From NCBI RefSeq assembly GCF_900143695.1, contig NZ_FRFE01000031.1:1-60912 (forward strand): a DNA stretch of 60,912 nt, read 5' to 3'. This DNA is from Desulfopila aestuarii DSM 18488. Lineage in GTDB: Bacteria; Desulfobacterota; Desulfobulbia; Desulfobulbales; Desulfocapsaceae. Below, piece after piece: positions 27,193 to 36,067 of this stretch (the stretch's first letter is position 1; every line of letters begins with the position of its first letter). Under the pieces are notes generated by a model that saw only the letters and a list, made by a program, of their open reading frames with translations, was not told the DNA's origin and did no database searches. Position numbers and translations under genes: made by a program.

Positions 27193-27514
27193 GTTAAATA
27201 TGATAGACATTAACGAGAAACAAAAGGAAATTCTGAGACAATTAGCAACTCGCTTGAGAGAAGCACGTTTGCAACGGAACGAAACTCAAGAAATATTTGC
27301 TGCAAGGCTCGGCATTTCACGTCAGTCCTATGGAAAAATGGAGAGCGGTTCCCCAACTACTCCTATTGGGCACTGGATTACCGCATCTGTCTTGCTGCAG
27401 AGACTTGAGACCTGGGAAGGCGTTCTGGGTACACCAGAAAATCTGTTTGAACGTTTTGAAAAGCAAAAGTCTAGGCGGGAAAGGGCAAGCAGACGACGAA
27501 AGGATAACTTATGA
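27191..27514 (+). CDS. hipB: HipB-like XRE antitoxin
   Basis: A 107-residue protein with an XRE helix-turn-helix (LRQLATRLREARLQRN...FAARLGISRQSYGKMESG) and a basic C-terminus. It overlaps hipA by 4 bp, the usual antitoxin-toxin coupling. ATG at 27200 is an alternative start; neither has a clear ribosome site. It should repress the operon and neutralise HipA. Confidence 0.85.
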   Translation: MLNMIDINEKQKEILRQLATRLREARLQRNETQEIFAARLGISRQSYGKMESGSPTTPIGHWITASVLLQRLETWEGVLGTPENLFERFEKQKSRRERASRRRKDNL

Positions 27515-28731
27515 TCAAGTTAAACGTCTGGCTGGTTATCGACCCACATGATGCAATCAGAGCTGGTGAACTGATTGTCTCAGACCCAGACGCGCAGGGT
27601 CGTCTGCTCGGTCAGTTCAAGTATACACCAGAGTATCTTGCCAGCCCAAATGCTTTTGCCCTCGATCCTGTTAATCTCCCTCTTCAGCAGGATGTTTTTG
27701 ACGCCAATCGTCCACACAGCGGAGTGCATGGTGTGTTTGAGGACAGTCTTCCTGATGACTGGGGGCGCCGCATACTGGTCAGGCAATATAACCTTGGGAG
27801 AAACCAACAGCGTGTTCCTCACCTGTTGCGGGTACTTGGTGGTAACGCCATGGGCGCGCTCCGGTACAGTGAAGGTTCTGCCACTCCACAGGCACTTCCG
27901 CTCATAGAAAGCAGGCAACTTGAAAAAATTGAGCTGCTTTCAAGAAAATTTGAGACGGATCCGCTCGCAGTCGATGAGGATATGGCCCTTCTTTTCCAAG
28001 CTGCCAGTTCTCCAGGTGGGGCCAGACCTAAAGCTCTTGTCCATGATGAATGCCGCGCATATCTGGCAAAATTTGCCAGTGTGAAAGACACATTCGACGT
28101 GGTATCGCTTGAAGTTGCGACAATGCATCTCGCACGACGTGCAGGCATCGTCGCAGCGGAGGTACGTTGTCTGCCATGCGGTAGTAGAAAAATCCTGCTT
28201 GTAGACCGATTCGACTTGGGTCCGATAACGCAAAAGCGTCATCATTGTATCAGTATGCAATCTCTTTTGCGCGCAGATGGATACTACAACCTCGCCTATG
28301 CGGATATAGCAGGCATTCTAAGAATGATTTCAGCTAATCCTGTTGAAGATCAGCGCAATCTCTTCAAGCAGATGATCTTCAATATTCTAATAGGAAATAC
28401 CGACGATCACCTGAAGAACTTCAGTATGCTTAATGACGGTGAGGGTTGGAAACTTAGCCCGGCCTATGATCTTGTGCCAAATATCGGATTAAACAGTGAG
28501 CATGTACTTCGCATTGGTCTTGATAACAGGGTACCAGACCGGCAAACGCTCATAAAAGAAGCAAAACGATTTGGATTGAAACAGGCAAGGGCTGTTGAAG
28601 ATGAGCTTGATGCTCTTGTCGATGCTGTCTCCACCTGGCATGAAGTCTTCAATTTGTTCGACGTCCCGGAAGAGGATATCCTTGTAATTGGTAGAGATAT
28701 CGAACATCGGTTAGCTAAGATAAAAAGATGA
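27511..28731 (+). CDS. hipA: HipA-family serine/threonine kinase toxin
   Basis: A 406-residue protein with the HipA order: an N-terminal subdomain, the Ser-containing loop SSPGGARPKALV (autophosphorylation and ATP site), the catalytic NTDDHLKNFS (about residues 296-305) and SPAYDLVPN. Key residues appear intact. HipA kinases stop translation by phosphorylating aminoacyl-tRNA synthetases. Here the pair probably stabilises the conjugative element. Confidence 0.9.
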   Translation: MIKLNVWLVIDPHDAIRAGELIVSDPDAQGRLLGQFKYTPEYLASPNAFALDPVNLPLQQDVFDANRPHSGVHGVFEDSLPDDWGRRILVRQYNLGRNQQRVPHLLRVLGGNAMGALRYSEGSATPQALPLIESRQLEKIELLSRKFETDPLAVDEDMALLFQAASSPGGARPKALVHDECRAYLAKFASVKDTFDVVSLEVATMHLARRAGIVAAEVRCLPCGSRKILLVDRFDLGPITQKRHHCISMQSLLRADGYYNLAYADIAGILRMISANPVEDQRNLFKQMIFNILIGNTDDHLKNFSMLNDGEGWKLSPAYDLVPNIGLNSEHVLRIGLDNRVPDRQTLIKEAKRFGLKQARAVEDELDALVDAVSTWHEVFNLFDVPEEDILVIGRDIEHRLAKIKR

Positions 28732-28813
28732 CACAAAAGACATGAGTCATTACCGTGATAACCGACAGAACGAATTATCGACTCTAAAATATATATAATA
28801 ATAGGGATATACA

Positions 28814-29101
28814 ATGACACTTACAAAGGCGGACCTAGTTCTGGAAGTTTACAAGAACCATGAAGGGATGACAAAAGCACAAGCATCAGAAGCGATTGAG
28901 GCGATCCTCCGAATTGGAAAGGATTGTCTGATAGGAGGTTCAGATCTGCTGCTCAGTGGATTCGGGAAATTCAATATCAAAGACAAAAGTGAGCGGAAAG
29001 GACGCAACCCACAAACCGGCGAAACGCTGATATTGAATTCCAGGCGAGTGGTGACATTCTCCCCCTCGAAGATTTTGAGGAATCGTGTTAATGGTGGATA
29101 A
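28814..29101 (+). CDS. IHF/HU-family DNA-bending protein
   Basis: A 95-residue protein with the complete HU/IHF fold: N-terminal helices, the DNA-binding arm GFGKFNIKDKSERKGRNPQTG and the RRVVTFSPSKILRNRVN end. It looks closest to IHF alpha. The gene lies at the downstream edge of the transfer block; element-encoded IHF-like proteins may serve transfer origin, recombination or replication. Confidence 0.88.
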   Translation: MTLTKADLVLEVYKNHEGMTKAQASEAIEAILRIGKDCLIGGSDLLLSGFGKFNIKDKSERKGRNPQTGETLILNSRRVVTFSPSKILRNRVNGG

Positions 29102-29177
29102 TGAGGGAGGACCTCATAACTTATGAGCTGAGGTATGGAACCAACGGTAAAAAACCGGATGTTTGGTACTTTCTTCT

Positions 29178-29399
29178 TTATTTTGCTTCAACCACCCACC
29201 ATGCTTTGGCGTCGGACAGTGTAACGTGGCTCCCGTCAGTAAACACTATTAAATTGCCGCAATGTGGGCGTTGCTCGCGATGGGAGACCTTGTAGCCCTT
29301 CTTTCGCCCAGGTCGCTTGATTGTGGAGTCTGGGCGCATTCTTATGCCCTTCTCAGCTTGGGATGCTTTGGTAAATTTGACCCATGCCACGAGAGTCAC
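29178..29399 (-). CDS. Small hypothetical protein coupled to a HigA-like ORF
   Basis: A 73-residue basic protein (GTG start) with GNLIVFTDGSHVTLSDAKAWW near its end. Its GTG overlaps the stop of the short ORF at 29396-29521 as GTGA, suggesting coupling. No family recognised. It may be a real small gene or a fragment. Confidence 0.3.
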   Translation of the reverse strand: MTLVAWVKFTKASQAEKGIRMRPDSTIKRPGRKKGYKVSHREQRPHCGNLIVFTDGSHVTLSDAKAWWVVEAK

Positions 29400-29521
29400 A
29401 CCGCAAAAGAGATAGCTTCAAAATCGCCCAGATTGATGTTAGATCCTGCACCAAAAGGATCAAGATATGCTCCCTTGATGAGGGCTCCAGGATGTGGAGT
29501 ATTGTGTTGTTGGATCTCCAT
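29396..29521 (-). CDS. Short ORF with HigA-like N-terminus
   Basis: A 41-residue frame, MEIQQHNTPHPGALIKGAYL..., preceded by AGAGGTC. HPGxxIKxxYLxPxG is reminiscent of the N-terminus of HigA-type antitoxins, but the HTH that should follow is absent, so it is either a truncated antitoxin or an unrelated peptide. Confidence 0.25.
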   Translation of the reverse strand: MEIQQHNTPHPGALIKGAYLDPFGAGSNINLGDFEAISFAV

Positions 29522-29637
29522 AATGACCTCTATGGGGAATAATTCTCATAGTTGGCTAAATACGCGTGTCCATCACTACACTCAAAAGCAACACGCAAAT
29601 TTCCGCTTCTAGGTAACTTAAATGAAAGTCGTTGATT

Positions 29638-30978
29638 TTATGTAGTTGCTGTTTCAGGTTGTGTCTTGGCGATATCAATGAGTTGATAGCCAAATTCCTG
29701 GGCCTTTCGTTTCAATTTTTGTACGACACGGCTCCGATACCGTTCTTCGTAGTAATCCTGACCGATATCGACGTACGCAGTACCGTGCTTCAACATGGAG
29801 TAAACTAATCGAGCCAGTTTATGCGCGGTGGCAGTGATTGCTTTGGGTGCTCCAAGGCGGGAGCGTTGTCTGCGCAAATAAGCGCCAAGGGCACTTTTAG
29901 AGTTGAAAAGGCTAAAAGCCGCCATCCTCAGAGTTGCAGCAGCGCGGTTGGCTACCTGTTTGCTCCTGCCACTGAGGATCTTGCCGCCACTGACCTTGGT
30001 GCCGGGGCACAATCCCAACCAAGAAGCAAAATGTTTCGCTGATTTCCAGCGGCTCATATCAAGGCCGATCTCGGCAATAATTTTGAGGGCACTGTTAGTG
30101 TCGATGCCGTCAATTTCTGTCAGGTCTACACAGGTCATCTGCTGCAGCGCCTCTTCAAGACTGCCAGGAGGCCTCTTGTCGGTGTCTGACGTAGAATCGA
30201 ACGTGGCTAATTGGGCAAGAATTTCTCGATCACATTCGACAATCTGGCCCTGGTAGAAATCGTACAAATCAACGGCCTGTTTGAGACTGAACAGATGCTC
30301 AGGCCGATAATTGCCGTGCAGGGAGCGGGCGATTGTCTCCTCGCTGTTCTTGCAGCGCTGATCACGCAGACCGGCAAGGATGAGTGGATCGCGCTCACCA
30401 GCCAGAATGGCTTTGATGATCTGCATTCCGGTCTTTCCGGTGATGTTAGAAACCACATTGGCAAGCTGCAGATTCATCTGAGCCAGAGCCTTCTGCATGT
30501 GCTGGACATGAGAGGCAGCATAGCGAACCAAATTCATTCGCTGCCGAACGTAGCCGCGTAGAGTGCATATCTGTTCGGGCGGGCGAAAGGCACCTTCCAA
30601 AAGACCGTAGGTGTGGAGTCGCTGCAACCACTGGCAATCGAGTATATCGCTTTTACGACCGGGTACGTTTTTGACATGACGGGCATTGACCAGTTTTACC
30701 TCAAGCCCCTTGCTCTCGAGGATCTCAAAAACGGGAATCCAATGGATGCCGGTCGACTCCACAGCAACCGTGGTGACGCTGCAGGCGATAAGCCAATCTG
30801 CCATTTGCTGCAAATCGTCGGTGAAGCTTGCAAATTCGCGAACTGCCTGTTCGCTCGAGCCTTCCGGTACTGACACAAAATGGCTCTTGGAACCAATATC
30901 TATACCGGCCGCGTGGGCATGTATATGTTGCAGATGTTGGGGAAGATTCATATCCTTGCTCTTTGATTTCTTGCGCAT
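29638..30978 (-). CDS. IS110-family transposase
   Basis: A 446-residue DEDD-type transposase: N-terminal RuvC-like domain with AGIDIGSKSH (Asp27), VAVESTGIHW and GRKSDILDCQWLQ, and a C-terminal Transposase_20 domain with LTEIDGIDTNSALKIIAEIG and the catalytic Ser in LSGRSKQ. IS110 enzymes recombine without long terminal repeats, guided by a structured bridge RNA from a noncoding end of the element. All key residues are present, so it looks intact. Confidence 0.93.
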   Translation of the reverse strand: MRKKSKSKDMNLPQHLQHIHAHAAGIDIGSKSHFVSVPEGSSEQAVREFASFTDDLQQMADWLIACSVTTVAVESTGIHWIPVFEILESKGLEVKLVNARHVKNVPGRKSDILDCQWLQRLHTYGLLEGAFRPPEQICTLRGYVRQRMNLVRYAASHVQHMQKALAQMNLQLANVVSNITGKTGMQIIKAILAGERDPLILAGLRDQRCKNSEETIARSLHGNYRPEHLFSLKQAVDLYDFYQGQIVECDREILAQLATFDSTSDTDKRPPGSLEEALQQMTCVDLTEIDGIDTNSALKIIAEIGLDMSRWKSAKHFASWLGLCPGTKVSGGKILSGRSKQVANRAAATLRMAAFSLFNSKSALGAYLRRQRSRLGAPKAITATAHKLARLVYSMLKHGTAYVDIGQDYYEERYRSRVVQKLKRKAQEFGYQLIDIAKTQPETATT

Positions 30979-31610
30979 TGCTCATCCTCTGTCATGGTTG
31001 ATCGGCATGACCGAAAGGGGAGCTGTCGATATGGCTCTCTTCCAAACGGGATAGCAGATGCTTCACCAGTGACAAAGTCGCCAGCTCCCGAACCACGCTA
31101 ACATACGGGCACAGTGCACCAATGGCGATGCGGCTTCCTCGTTTAGGCTGCCGCTTTTAATATTAGTCAACTTGGACGGATCAACCAAGTTCCTTTATGA
31201 TAAACCCCGGCCGTAGGCTGGGTGAAACGCTAACATGAAGGCACAGCATGATTACTACAAGGCTATGGATAAAGTGATGAAAAGTGAATTTTTTAAATGA
31301 TATAAGGATCAAATCCGCCCCGCCAGTTGCAAGATGCTCCGACGAGCATGCAGTAGCGGCCCATTCTCGCACTGCCAACTAGCGGGGCTACCATCGGAGT
31401 TGAACTTGACTTTTAACTTTAAAACATGAGAAAATGAAACATGTAACAAGCTAACAATAATAGAAAAAACAGAGTTTATTGCGTGAAGTCTTTGGTTATG
31501 ATGCAGATTCTCCATTTCTGATCAACTTCAACCAAATCGTCAGGTCTACCAGCTCAGGAAAACCTCAAGAAGGAAAAGCCGAAAACTGGCCATGACTACC
31601 ATTGGCAATG
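30979..31610. other. Noncoding IS110 end and flanking spacer
   Basis: The part next to the transposase is the probable noncoding end of the IS110 element (see the bridge RNA candidate). The exact element boundary cannot be fixed because these elements lack terminal inverted repeats. The rest, to the 3' end of the TacT-like gene, holds no convincing gene. Confidence 0.4.
31000..31110 (-). ncRNA. Candidate IS110 bridge RNA region
   Basis: The noncoding DNA upstream of the transposase contains an 8-bp complementary pair, GGGAGCTG (31018-31025) and CAGCTCCC (31082-31089), closing a loop of about 56 nt. Noncoding ends of IS110 elements encode the bridge RNA that selects target and donor. The motif ACGCTAACAT...GGCACAG occurs twice nearby (about 31096-31113 and 31228-31248). 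Extent and boundaries are inferred. Confidence 0.45.
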
Positions 31611-32123
31611 TTAACCATGAATGTTCTTTTCAAGAGTATTCTGAACTTCCTGAAGGTTTAACATCAGAGTCATGGGCTCTATTGGTGATTCTATAAAACC
31701 GTGACGAAGATAAAATGCTTTAGCGTCTTCCGATAATGCATGAGCCAGCAAAGCACGTACACCTACCTGCAAAGAAACATTATATGTTCTTAAGATTGCG
31801 TCCTTAAGCAATCCCCCTCCAAGTCCGCCTCCTTGTGTGCCCAAGGCAACAGCCAACCTCCCCAGTACCATTACTGGTATGGGATCAGGCATTGCACGTC
31901 TGATTTTTCCCGGTGCTTTCTGGCGTATTATGCTTCCGGTTGCCAGCGCATAATAGGCCACAACTTCATTTTCCTGGCAAACGACAAAAGTCCGCGATGC
32001 TCCTGATGCTTCGTTTTTCAGTGCTTGGTGTCGGATCCAAAGATTAAGAGAAGTAATGCCACAATCAAAATTGCCCACACAGTGTGCCGGAGAGAGCGGT
32101 TCGGGTGGTATCAATCTTCCCAT
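31611..32123 (-). CDS. tacT: TacT-like GNAT toxin (tRNA acetyltransferase)
   Basis: A 170-residue GNAT protein with the acetyl-CoA loop QGGGLGGGLLKDA, the preceding beta strand MVLGRLAVAL and the catalytic-Tyr segment AKAFYLRHGF. It follows the DUF1778 antitoxin with a 13-bp overlap. This pairing defines TacAT/AtaRT-type systems, in which the toxin acetylates aminoacyl-tRNA and stops translation. It appears full length. Confidence 0.9.
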   Translation of the reverse strand: MGRLIPPEPLSPAHCVGNFDCGITSLNLWIRHQALKNEASGASRTFVVCQENEVVAYYALATGSIIRQKAPGKIRRAMPDPIPVMVLGRLAVALGTQGGGLGGGLLKDAILRTYNVSLQVGVRALLAHALSEDAKAFYLRHGFIESPIEPMTLMLNLQEVQNTLEKNIHG

Positions 32124-32389
32124 GGGGCTCTTTTTTCTAATAGCTTACGAAGCTGTTTGTTCTCACTGACAGGGGCTTTCAGCGCTGTCAAGAATGCATC
32201 GTAATCTGAATCGGATAACTGGAATAACCTCTGATCCAGCAGCACATTTTCTGCTTCATGACAGGCAGCTTCAAGCATAAAATCAGACCGGGTTTTATTC
32301 CGCATAGCTGCGGCTTTGTCGATGAGATCCCTTTGCGTACGTAGGGCTCGAATATTGATTGAAGCTTCTCGGGTTTCCATATTTTTCAC
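32111..32389 (-). CDS. tacA: TacA-like DUF1778 antitoxin
   Basis: A 92-residue protein with an N-terminal ribbon-helix-helix (ASINIRALRTQRDLIDKAAAMRNKTRSDFML) and a C-terminal toxin-binding tail (FLTALKAP...LRKLLEKRAPW); the RHH spans about residues 9-39. The GTG at 32389 has AGAGG seven bases upstream; the ATG at 32380 is the alternative start. It should repress the operon through the upstream repeats. Confidence 0.9.
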   Translation of the reverse strand: MKNMETREASINIRALRTQRDLIDKAAAMRNKTRSDFMLEAACHEAENVLLDQRLFQLSDSDYDAFLTALKAPVSENKQLRKLLEKRAPWED

Positions 32390-32403
32390 AACATCACCTC
32401 TCG

Positions 32404-32445
32404 TGTATGTACAATTAATATACAGTTGCGTGTATCCATTGTCAA
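32404..32445 (-). promoter_or_regulatory. tacAT promoter with overlapping operator repeats
   Basis: On the minus strand TTGACA (32445-32440) and TATATT (32422-32417) are separated by exactly 17 bp, a near-consensus sigma-70 promoter. GTGTAT/GTATAC-like boxes overlap the -10 and spacer (TGTATGTAC, ATATACAG, GTGTATCC), which fits autorepression by the RHH antitoxin. Confidence 0.7.
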
Positions 32446-33184
32446 CACAGGGAGCTGTAAAAAGGATCAGGAGGTGAAAAGTTAGGTCTGGGTAATGTTA
32501 ATAGGAATTTCTACAAACTAAGCGATTGATCATTTTTCAACCCAGATTCGCTTGAGTCAGCAGAAACTACTGGTCGATGTTCTGTTGTAATTTTAGTAGA
32601 TTATCAATTATCTTTAACAGAAGGCTGTCTTTGGTAATCTCTTCCTTACAGTTGCTCCATTTTGGCGCAATTATAGGTTGTTGGTCGATCCCACCATGTC
32701 AGGAAGCATCTTTACTATGCCATTCCGAAAGGTGGTTTGGTATTGCCAGTTCATACCTCAGTTTTTCCAATTTCTGTTTACTATAAGAAGAAATCTATTA
32801 TCGTCGTTTCGCTACCAGACGTCAAGCAACACAGGAGATCACGGGGTAAATAGAAATCGTCTATAATCGCTAAAGGCGTCAGAGTCGATTGGGTTAGCTA
32901 GCACCCTGCGGTTTATGAACAACAATTTCTCAAGGAGCAAAATACAGCCTAAGGTTTTGGTTTCCACTATTGACGACCGACCCCAAACAGAAACACTACA
33001 AAAACAAGCGTATGGTTTTCGCGATCTCGATTTCTTCAAGCTGAAAATCTATGCCTTGCATGAGTCGAAGTACGCTTTTGGCGGATGAACCATAAATATT
33101 CTTGTCTCCTTGATTTTCTCATTTATATTAACCCTTGGTAGATATTTTGAGACATTCATCTCATTTCACTCCGTGGGAGGCACT
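32446..33184. other. AT-rich left flank of the GC-rich island
   Basis: No convincing intact gene. The minus strand at about 32580-32780 can be read as a degenerate peptide with QQPIIAPKWS that also appears at the right flank of the island, so this is a remnant of a repeated sequence (see the direct repeats). The promoter for the island operon must lie near the right end of this stretch. Confidence 0.45.
32631..32705. repeat. Left direct repeat flanking the GC-rich island
   Basis: About 76 bp here match 55803-55878 in the same orientation at roughly 80 percent identity by hand alignment. The core 32652-32674 (23 bp, starting TTGCTCC and ending CAATTAT) is identical. Both copies encode IIAPKWS on the minus strand. 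They could be att-type ends of an integrated island or two remnants of one insertion sequence. Confidence 0.7.
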
Positions 33185-35293
33185 ATGTTTCGTGATTTTA
33201 AGCCTGTATGGAAAGCGTTTTTGATGAGCACGGTGGTGTGCATGTTCTTTTTTGGTTTCAGGGTTATTGCTGCCGGCCCGGACGCGCTCGAAGGTACAGA
33301 GAAAATTCCCGCCAACGACGCAATGTCGGCCCTGGAAGGGACTGCAGGACATGCTGCCGCCGCCGCACAGCCCTTTGAGGACGGGGTCGTCTGCCAGCCT
33401 CCCGGCCCCTGTATGGAGGCTGCAACGCAGCTGCCCCTGCGGGTGCTGCCACGACCTTTTTCCCATCTCTATCGTGAGATGCGGGCCGCCGAAGAGGCAA
33501 TTGTGATGGCCAATATCGCGGCGTTCAAACCATTATATGTCTTTGATCGGCAGGGACTTGACCAGAGCAATCCCGCCGAACCCGCCGGCTGGTATCAGGT
33601 GGGTCGTTCCCGGACAACACCTGAAGGATGGATGCAGGCTAAAGACCTTCTGGAATGGCGCCAGGCCCTGCTTGTCAGCTACACCCACCCCGGCAATCCC
33701 CTGGAAGGGCGAAGCCCCGTGCTGATGTTTCGTGATCGCACCTCACTTGAGGCCATTGTCGACGACCTCGATATGGCGGGCAAGGCGAAGACCATCTACG
33801 ACGGGATTGGCAGCGGCGCCATCCCCGAGAGCGTGGTCAGCATGGAGCCCCAGCGTTTTGTCGATATCACCCGGCAGTTCTATGTACTGCCCATTCTCCA
33901 GTGGTCCCAGACCCAGATTAACGGCGACGATGTCCGACTGCTGCAGCTGGCGGCCGCGGTGCCGCGCAGCCGGGGGGCCGATACCTTGGAAAGCACCGAA
34001 TACCGTAATCAGGCCCAGGTTGGACGGACAGTGGCCAGCGGGCTGCTCAAGGATGCCAAAACCGACATTGTCTTTGTCATCGACACCACCAGGAGCATGC
34101 AGCCCTTCATCGACATGACCCGGAGCGCGGTGGCCGAGATGACTAAAAAGTTCAGTGCGGAAACCGCCGACCGGTTCCGCTTCGGCCTGGTGGTGTTCCG
34201 CGATTCTCTCGAAGCTGCACCCCAGCTCGAATATCTCACCCGCAATCTCACCCCTGAGCTGGTCAGCGGCGAAAAACTGGTCGAGCTTTTAGATACTGAA
34301 GGTAAGGCCACTGCGGTCGGCAGCGTCGACTATACCGAGGAGGGGTTTGCCGGCGTCGAGGCGGCCCTGCAGTCCAAGTGGCGCGAGGGTGCCTTGCGGT
34401 TCGTCATTTTCATCGGCGACGCCAGCTCGCACCCCAAAGGCCACGCCCAGAACACCACCGGCAAGGATGAGACCGACCTGCGCCGGGAATATGATGATGC
34501 CCAGGTGCATCTCTTTGCCATACACCTCCAGGACCCCCGTGCCGCCGAAGATCATCCGGCCGCGCTGGCGCAGTTTACCCACCTCGCTCGCGTTCGCGGT
34601 GATGACAACAGCGCGGCGATCAAGCAGATCAACGCATTTGAGCAGGAGCAGTATCGGGCCCTGGTCGACCACCTGACCTCGCGGATCAACGACCAGCTGA
34701 CCCTGGCCACCGGCGGCAAGCCGGGGGGGGAATCCGCCCCGCTCGCCGAATTCGATAAGCTCTGGGAATCGGCACTGATCGAGTATATCGGCAAGGAAGC
34801 CACCCCCCCTAAGGATATCGTGGCCTGGGCGCTTGACCGCGACCTGGTCAACCCGGCCGACAAGTCCCTTGATGTGCGGGTGCTGGTGACCCGTGAGCAG
34901 TTGTCGTCGCTGGCCCAGTCCCTTGACCAGGTGGTGCAGGCGCTGATGCGGGCCGAGGTGACCCAGGGCCAGTTTTTCGAGGCCTTGCAGGGCGTGGCGG
35001 GGCAGGCGATGAAGCGGCCCGAGGATCTTGGCGGCCCAACTCGACTGGCCGACACCGGTCTGCTGCCGGCCTTCATCCAGAGCTTGCCCTATAAGAGCGA
35101 CATCCTGTCGCTGACCGACGACATGTTCGCCAGCATGACGGCCGAGCAGCGGTCGCAGCTCGAATGGTCGATTCTGGCCAAGCTCGACCAGTACCGGACG
35201 ATCAATGAGCAGGTTGATGCCTGGTTCCGGGTCAACGACACGGATCCCGACCAGGATCTGGTCTACCCGCTGCACCTCGATTACCTGCCGTAG
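33185..35293 (+). CDS. Exported VWA protein resembling the periplasmic domain of PpkA
   Basis: A 702-residue protein with a signal peptide (about residues 1-30), an N-terminal domain (LRVLPRPFSHLY, FKPLYVFDRQ, GWYQVGRS, LLEWRQALLVSYTHP) and a von Willebrand factor A domain with the MIDAS-like DTTRS (about residues 300-304), RFGLVVFRDS and FIGDASSHPKG. This matches the C-terminal, periplasmic half of the type VI secretion kinase PpkA, but the cytosolic Ser/Thr kinase domain is absent and replaced by a signal peptide. The start at 33185 has GGGAGG upstream. It heads an operon with the TagT, TagS and TagR-like genes, which in T6SS form the upstream arm of PpkA signalling. What replaces the kinase is unknown. 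Confidence 0.8.
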   Translation: MFRDFKPVWKAFLMSTVVCMFFFGFRVIAAGPDALEGTEKIPANDAMSALEGTAGHAAAAAQPFEDGVVCQPPGPCMEAATQLPLRVLPRPFSHLYREMRAAEEAIVMANIAAFKPLYVFDRQGLDQSNPAEPAGWYQVGRSRTTPEGWMQAKDLLEWRQALLVSYTHPGNPLEGRSPVLMFRDRTSLEAIVDDLDMAGKAKTIYDGIGSGAIPESVVSMEPQRFVDITRQFYVLPILQWSQTQINGDDVRLLQLAAAVPRSRGADTLESTEYRNQAQVGRTVASGLLKDAKTDIVFVIDTTRSMQPFIDMTRSAVAEMTKKFSAETADRFRFGLVVFRDSLEAAPQLEYLTRNLTPELVSGEKLVELLDTEGKATAVGSVDYTEEGFAGVEAALQSKWREGALRFVIFIGDASSHPKGHAQNTTGKDETDLRREYDDAQVHLFAIHLQDPRAAEDHPAALAQFTHLARVRGDDNSAAIKQINAFEQEQYRALVDHLTSRINDQLTLATGGKPGGESAPLAEFDKLWESALIEYIGKEATPPKDIVAWALDRDLVNPADKSLDVRVLVTREQLSSLAQSLDQVVQALMRAEVTQGQFFEALQGVAGQAMKRPEDLGGPTRLADTGLLPAFIQSLPYKSDILSLTDDMFASMTAEQRSQLEWSILAKLDQYRTINEQVDAWFRVNDTDPDQDLVYPLHLDYLP

Positions 35294-36067
35294 ATGGCTT
35301 CCGTGGTGTCAGAAACGGCTTTTGCGCCCATGGTCTGTCTGGAGGGGCTGGTCAAGACGCGCAGCCAGAGCGAGAGTGTTTTCGAACTGGAGGTGCCAGG
35401 ATTTACCGTGCAGCCAGGTCAGATGGTGGCAGTGATCGGTGAGAGCGGCTGCGGCAAGAGTACGCTGCTCGATATCATCGCCCTGGTCATGACACCATCC
35501 GCCGTGGCACGCTTTGAGATCGCCAATGGTGCGGCGGGCATGGTGAGCGATGTCGCGGCGCTGTGGGCAAACGATGATGAGGACGCACTGACCGCCCTGC
35601 GCCGGGACGCCTTCGGCTACGTCCTGCAGACCGGCGGTCTGCTGCCATTTCTCAGCGTACGCCAGAATATCTGCCTGCCGGCCAGGATCAAGGGGCGCCG
35701 TCTCTCCCAGGCCCGGGTAGAGGGTCTAGCGAAAAGCCTGGGGCTTGCCGGCTGCCTCGACCGGATGCCGGTGTCATTGTCCATCGGCCAGCGGCAGCGG
35801 GCGGCGATTGCCCGGGCCTTGGCTCATCAGCCCCGGCTGCTGCTGGCCGATGAACCTACGGCGGCCGTCGACAAGGCCCGGGCCAGATCGATCATGGACG
35901 ACATGCAGCGGCTTGCCCGTGAGGAATCGGTGGCGGTGGTGGTGGTGACCCACGATGTGGAGCTGATCGTCGATCGGGCAGATGCCGCCTACACCTTCGA
36001 GACGGTGCAGCTCTCCGAGCAGCACAGCCGTTCCATCTGTCGACCGGCAGAGGGTCTCTGCCCATGA
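35294..36067 (+). CDS. ABC transporter ATPase (TagT/LolD-like)
   Basis: A 257-residue ABC ATPase with Walker A GESGCGKST (residues 49-57), a Q-loop-like VLQTGGLLPFLS, the signature LSIGQRQR and Walker B LLLADEP followed by an H-loop THD. It belongs to the MacB/LolD/FtsE group that works with FtsX-type permeases to transmit force or signals rather than import solutes. It starts right after the VWA stop and overlaps the permease by 4 bp. In the TagQRST arm of T6SS this place belongs to TagT. Confidence 0.88.
   Translation: MASVVSETAFAPMVCLEGLVKTRSQSESVFELEVPGFTVQPGQMVAVIGESGCGKSTLLDIIALVMTPSAVARFEIANGAAGMVSDVAALWANDDEDALTALRRDAFGYVLQTGGLLPFLSVRQNICLPARIKGRRLSQARVEGLAKSLGLAGCLDRMPVSLSIGQRQRAAIARALAHQPRLLLADEPTAAVDKARARSIMDDMQRLAREESVAVVVVTHDVELIVDRADAAYTFETVQLSEQHSRSICRPAEGLCP

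Noticed and set aside
34289-35275. Long minus-strand frame opposite the VWA gene
   Set aside because: It is a mirror of a GC-rich plus-strand gene; it has no recognisable domain and no ribosome site.
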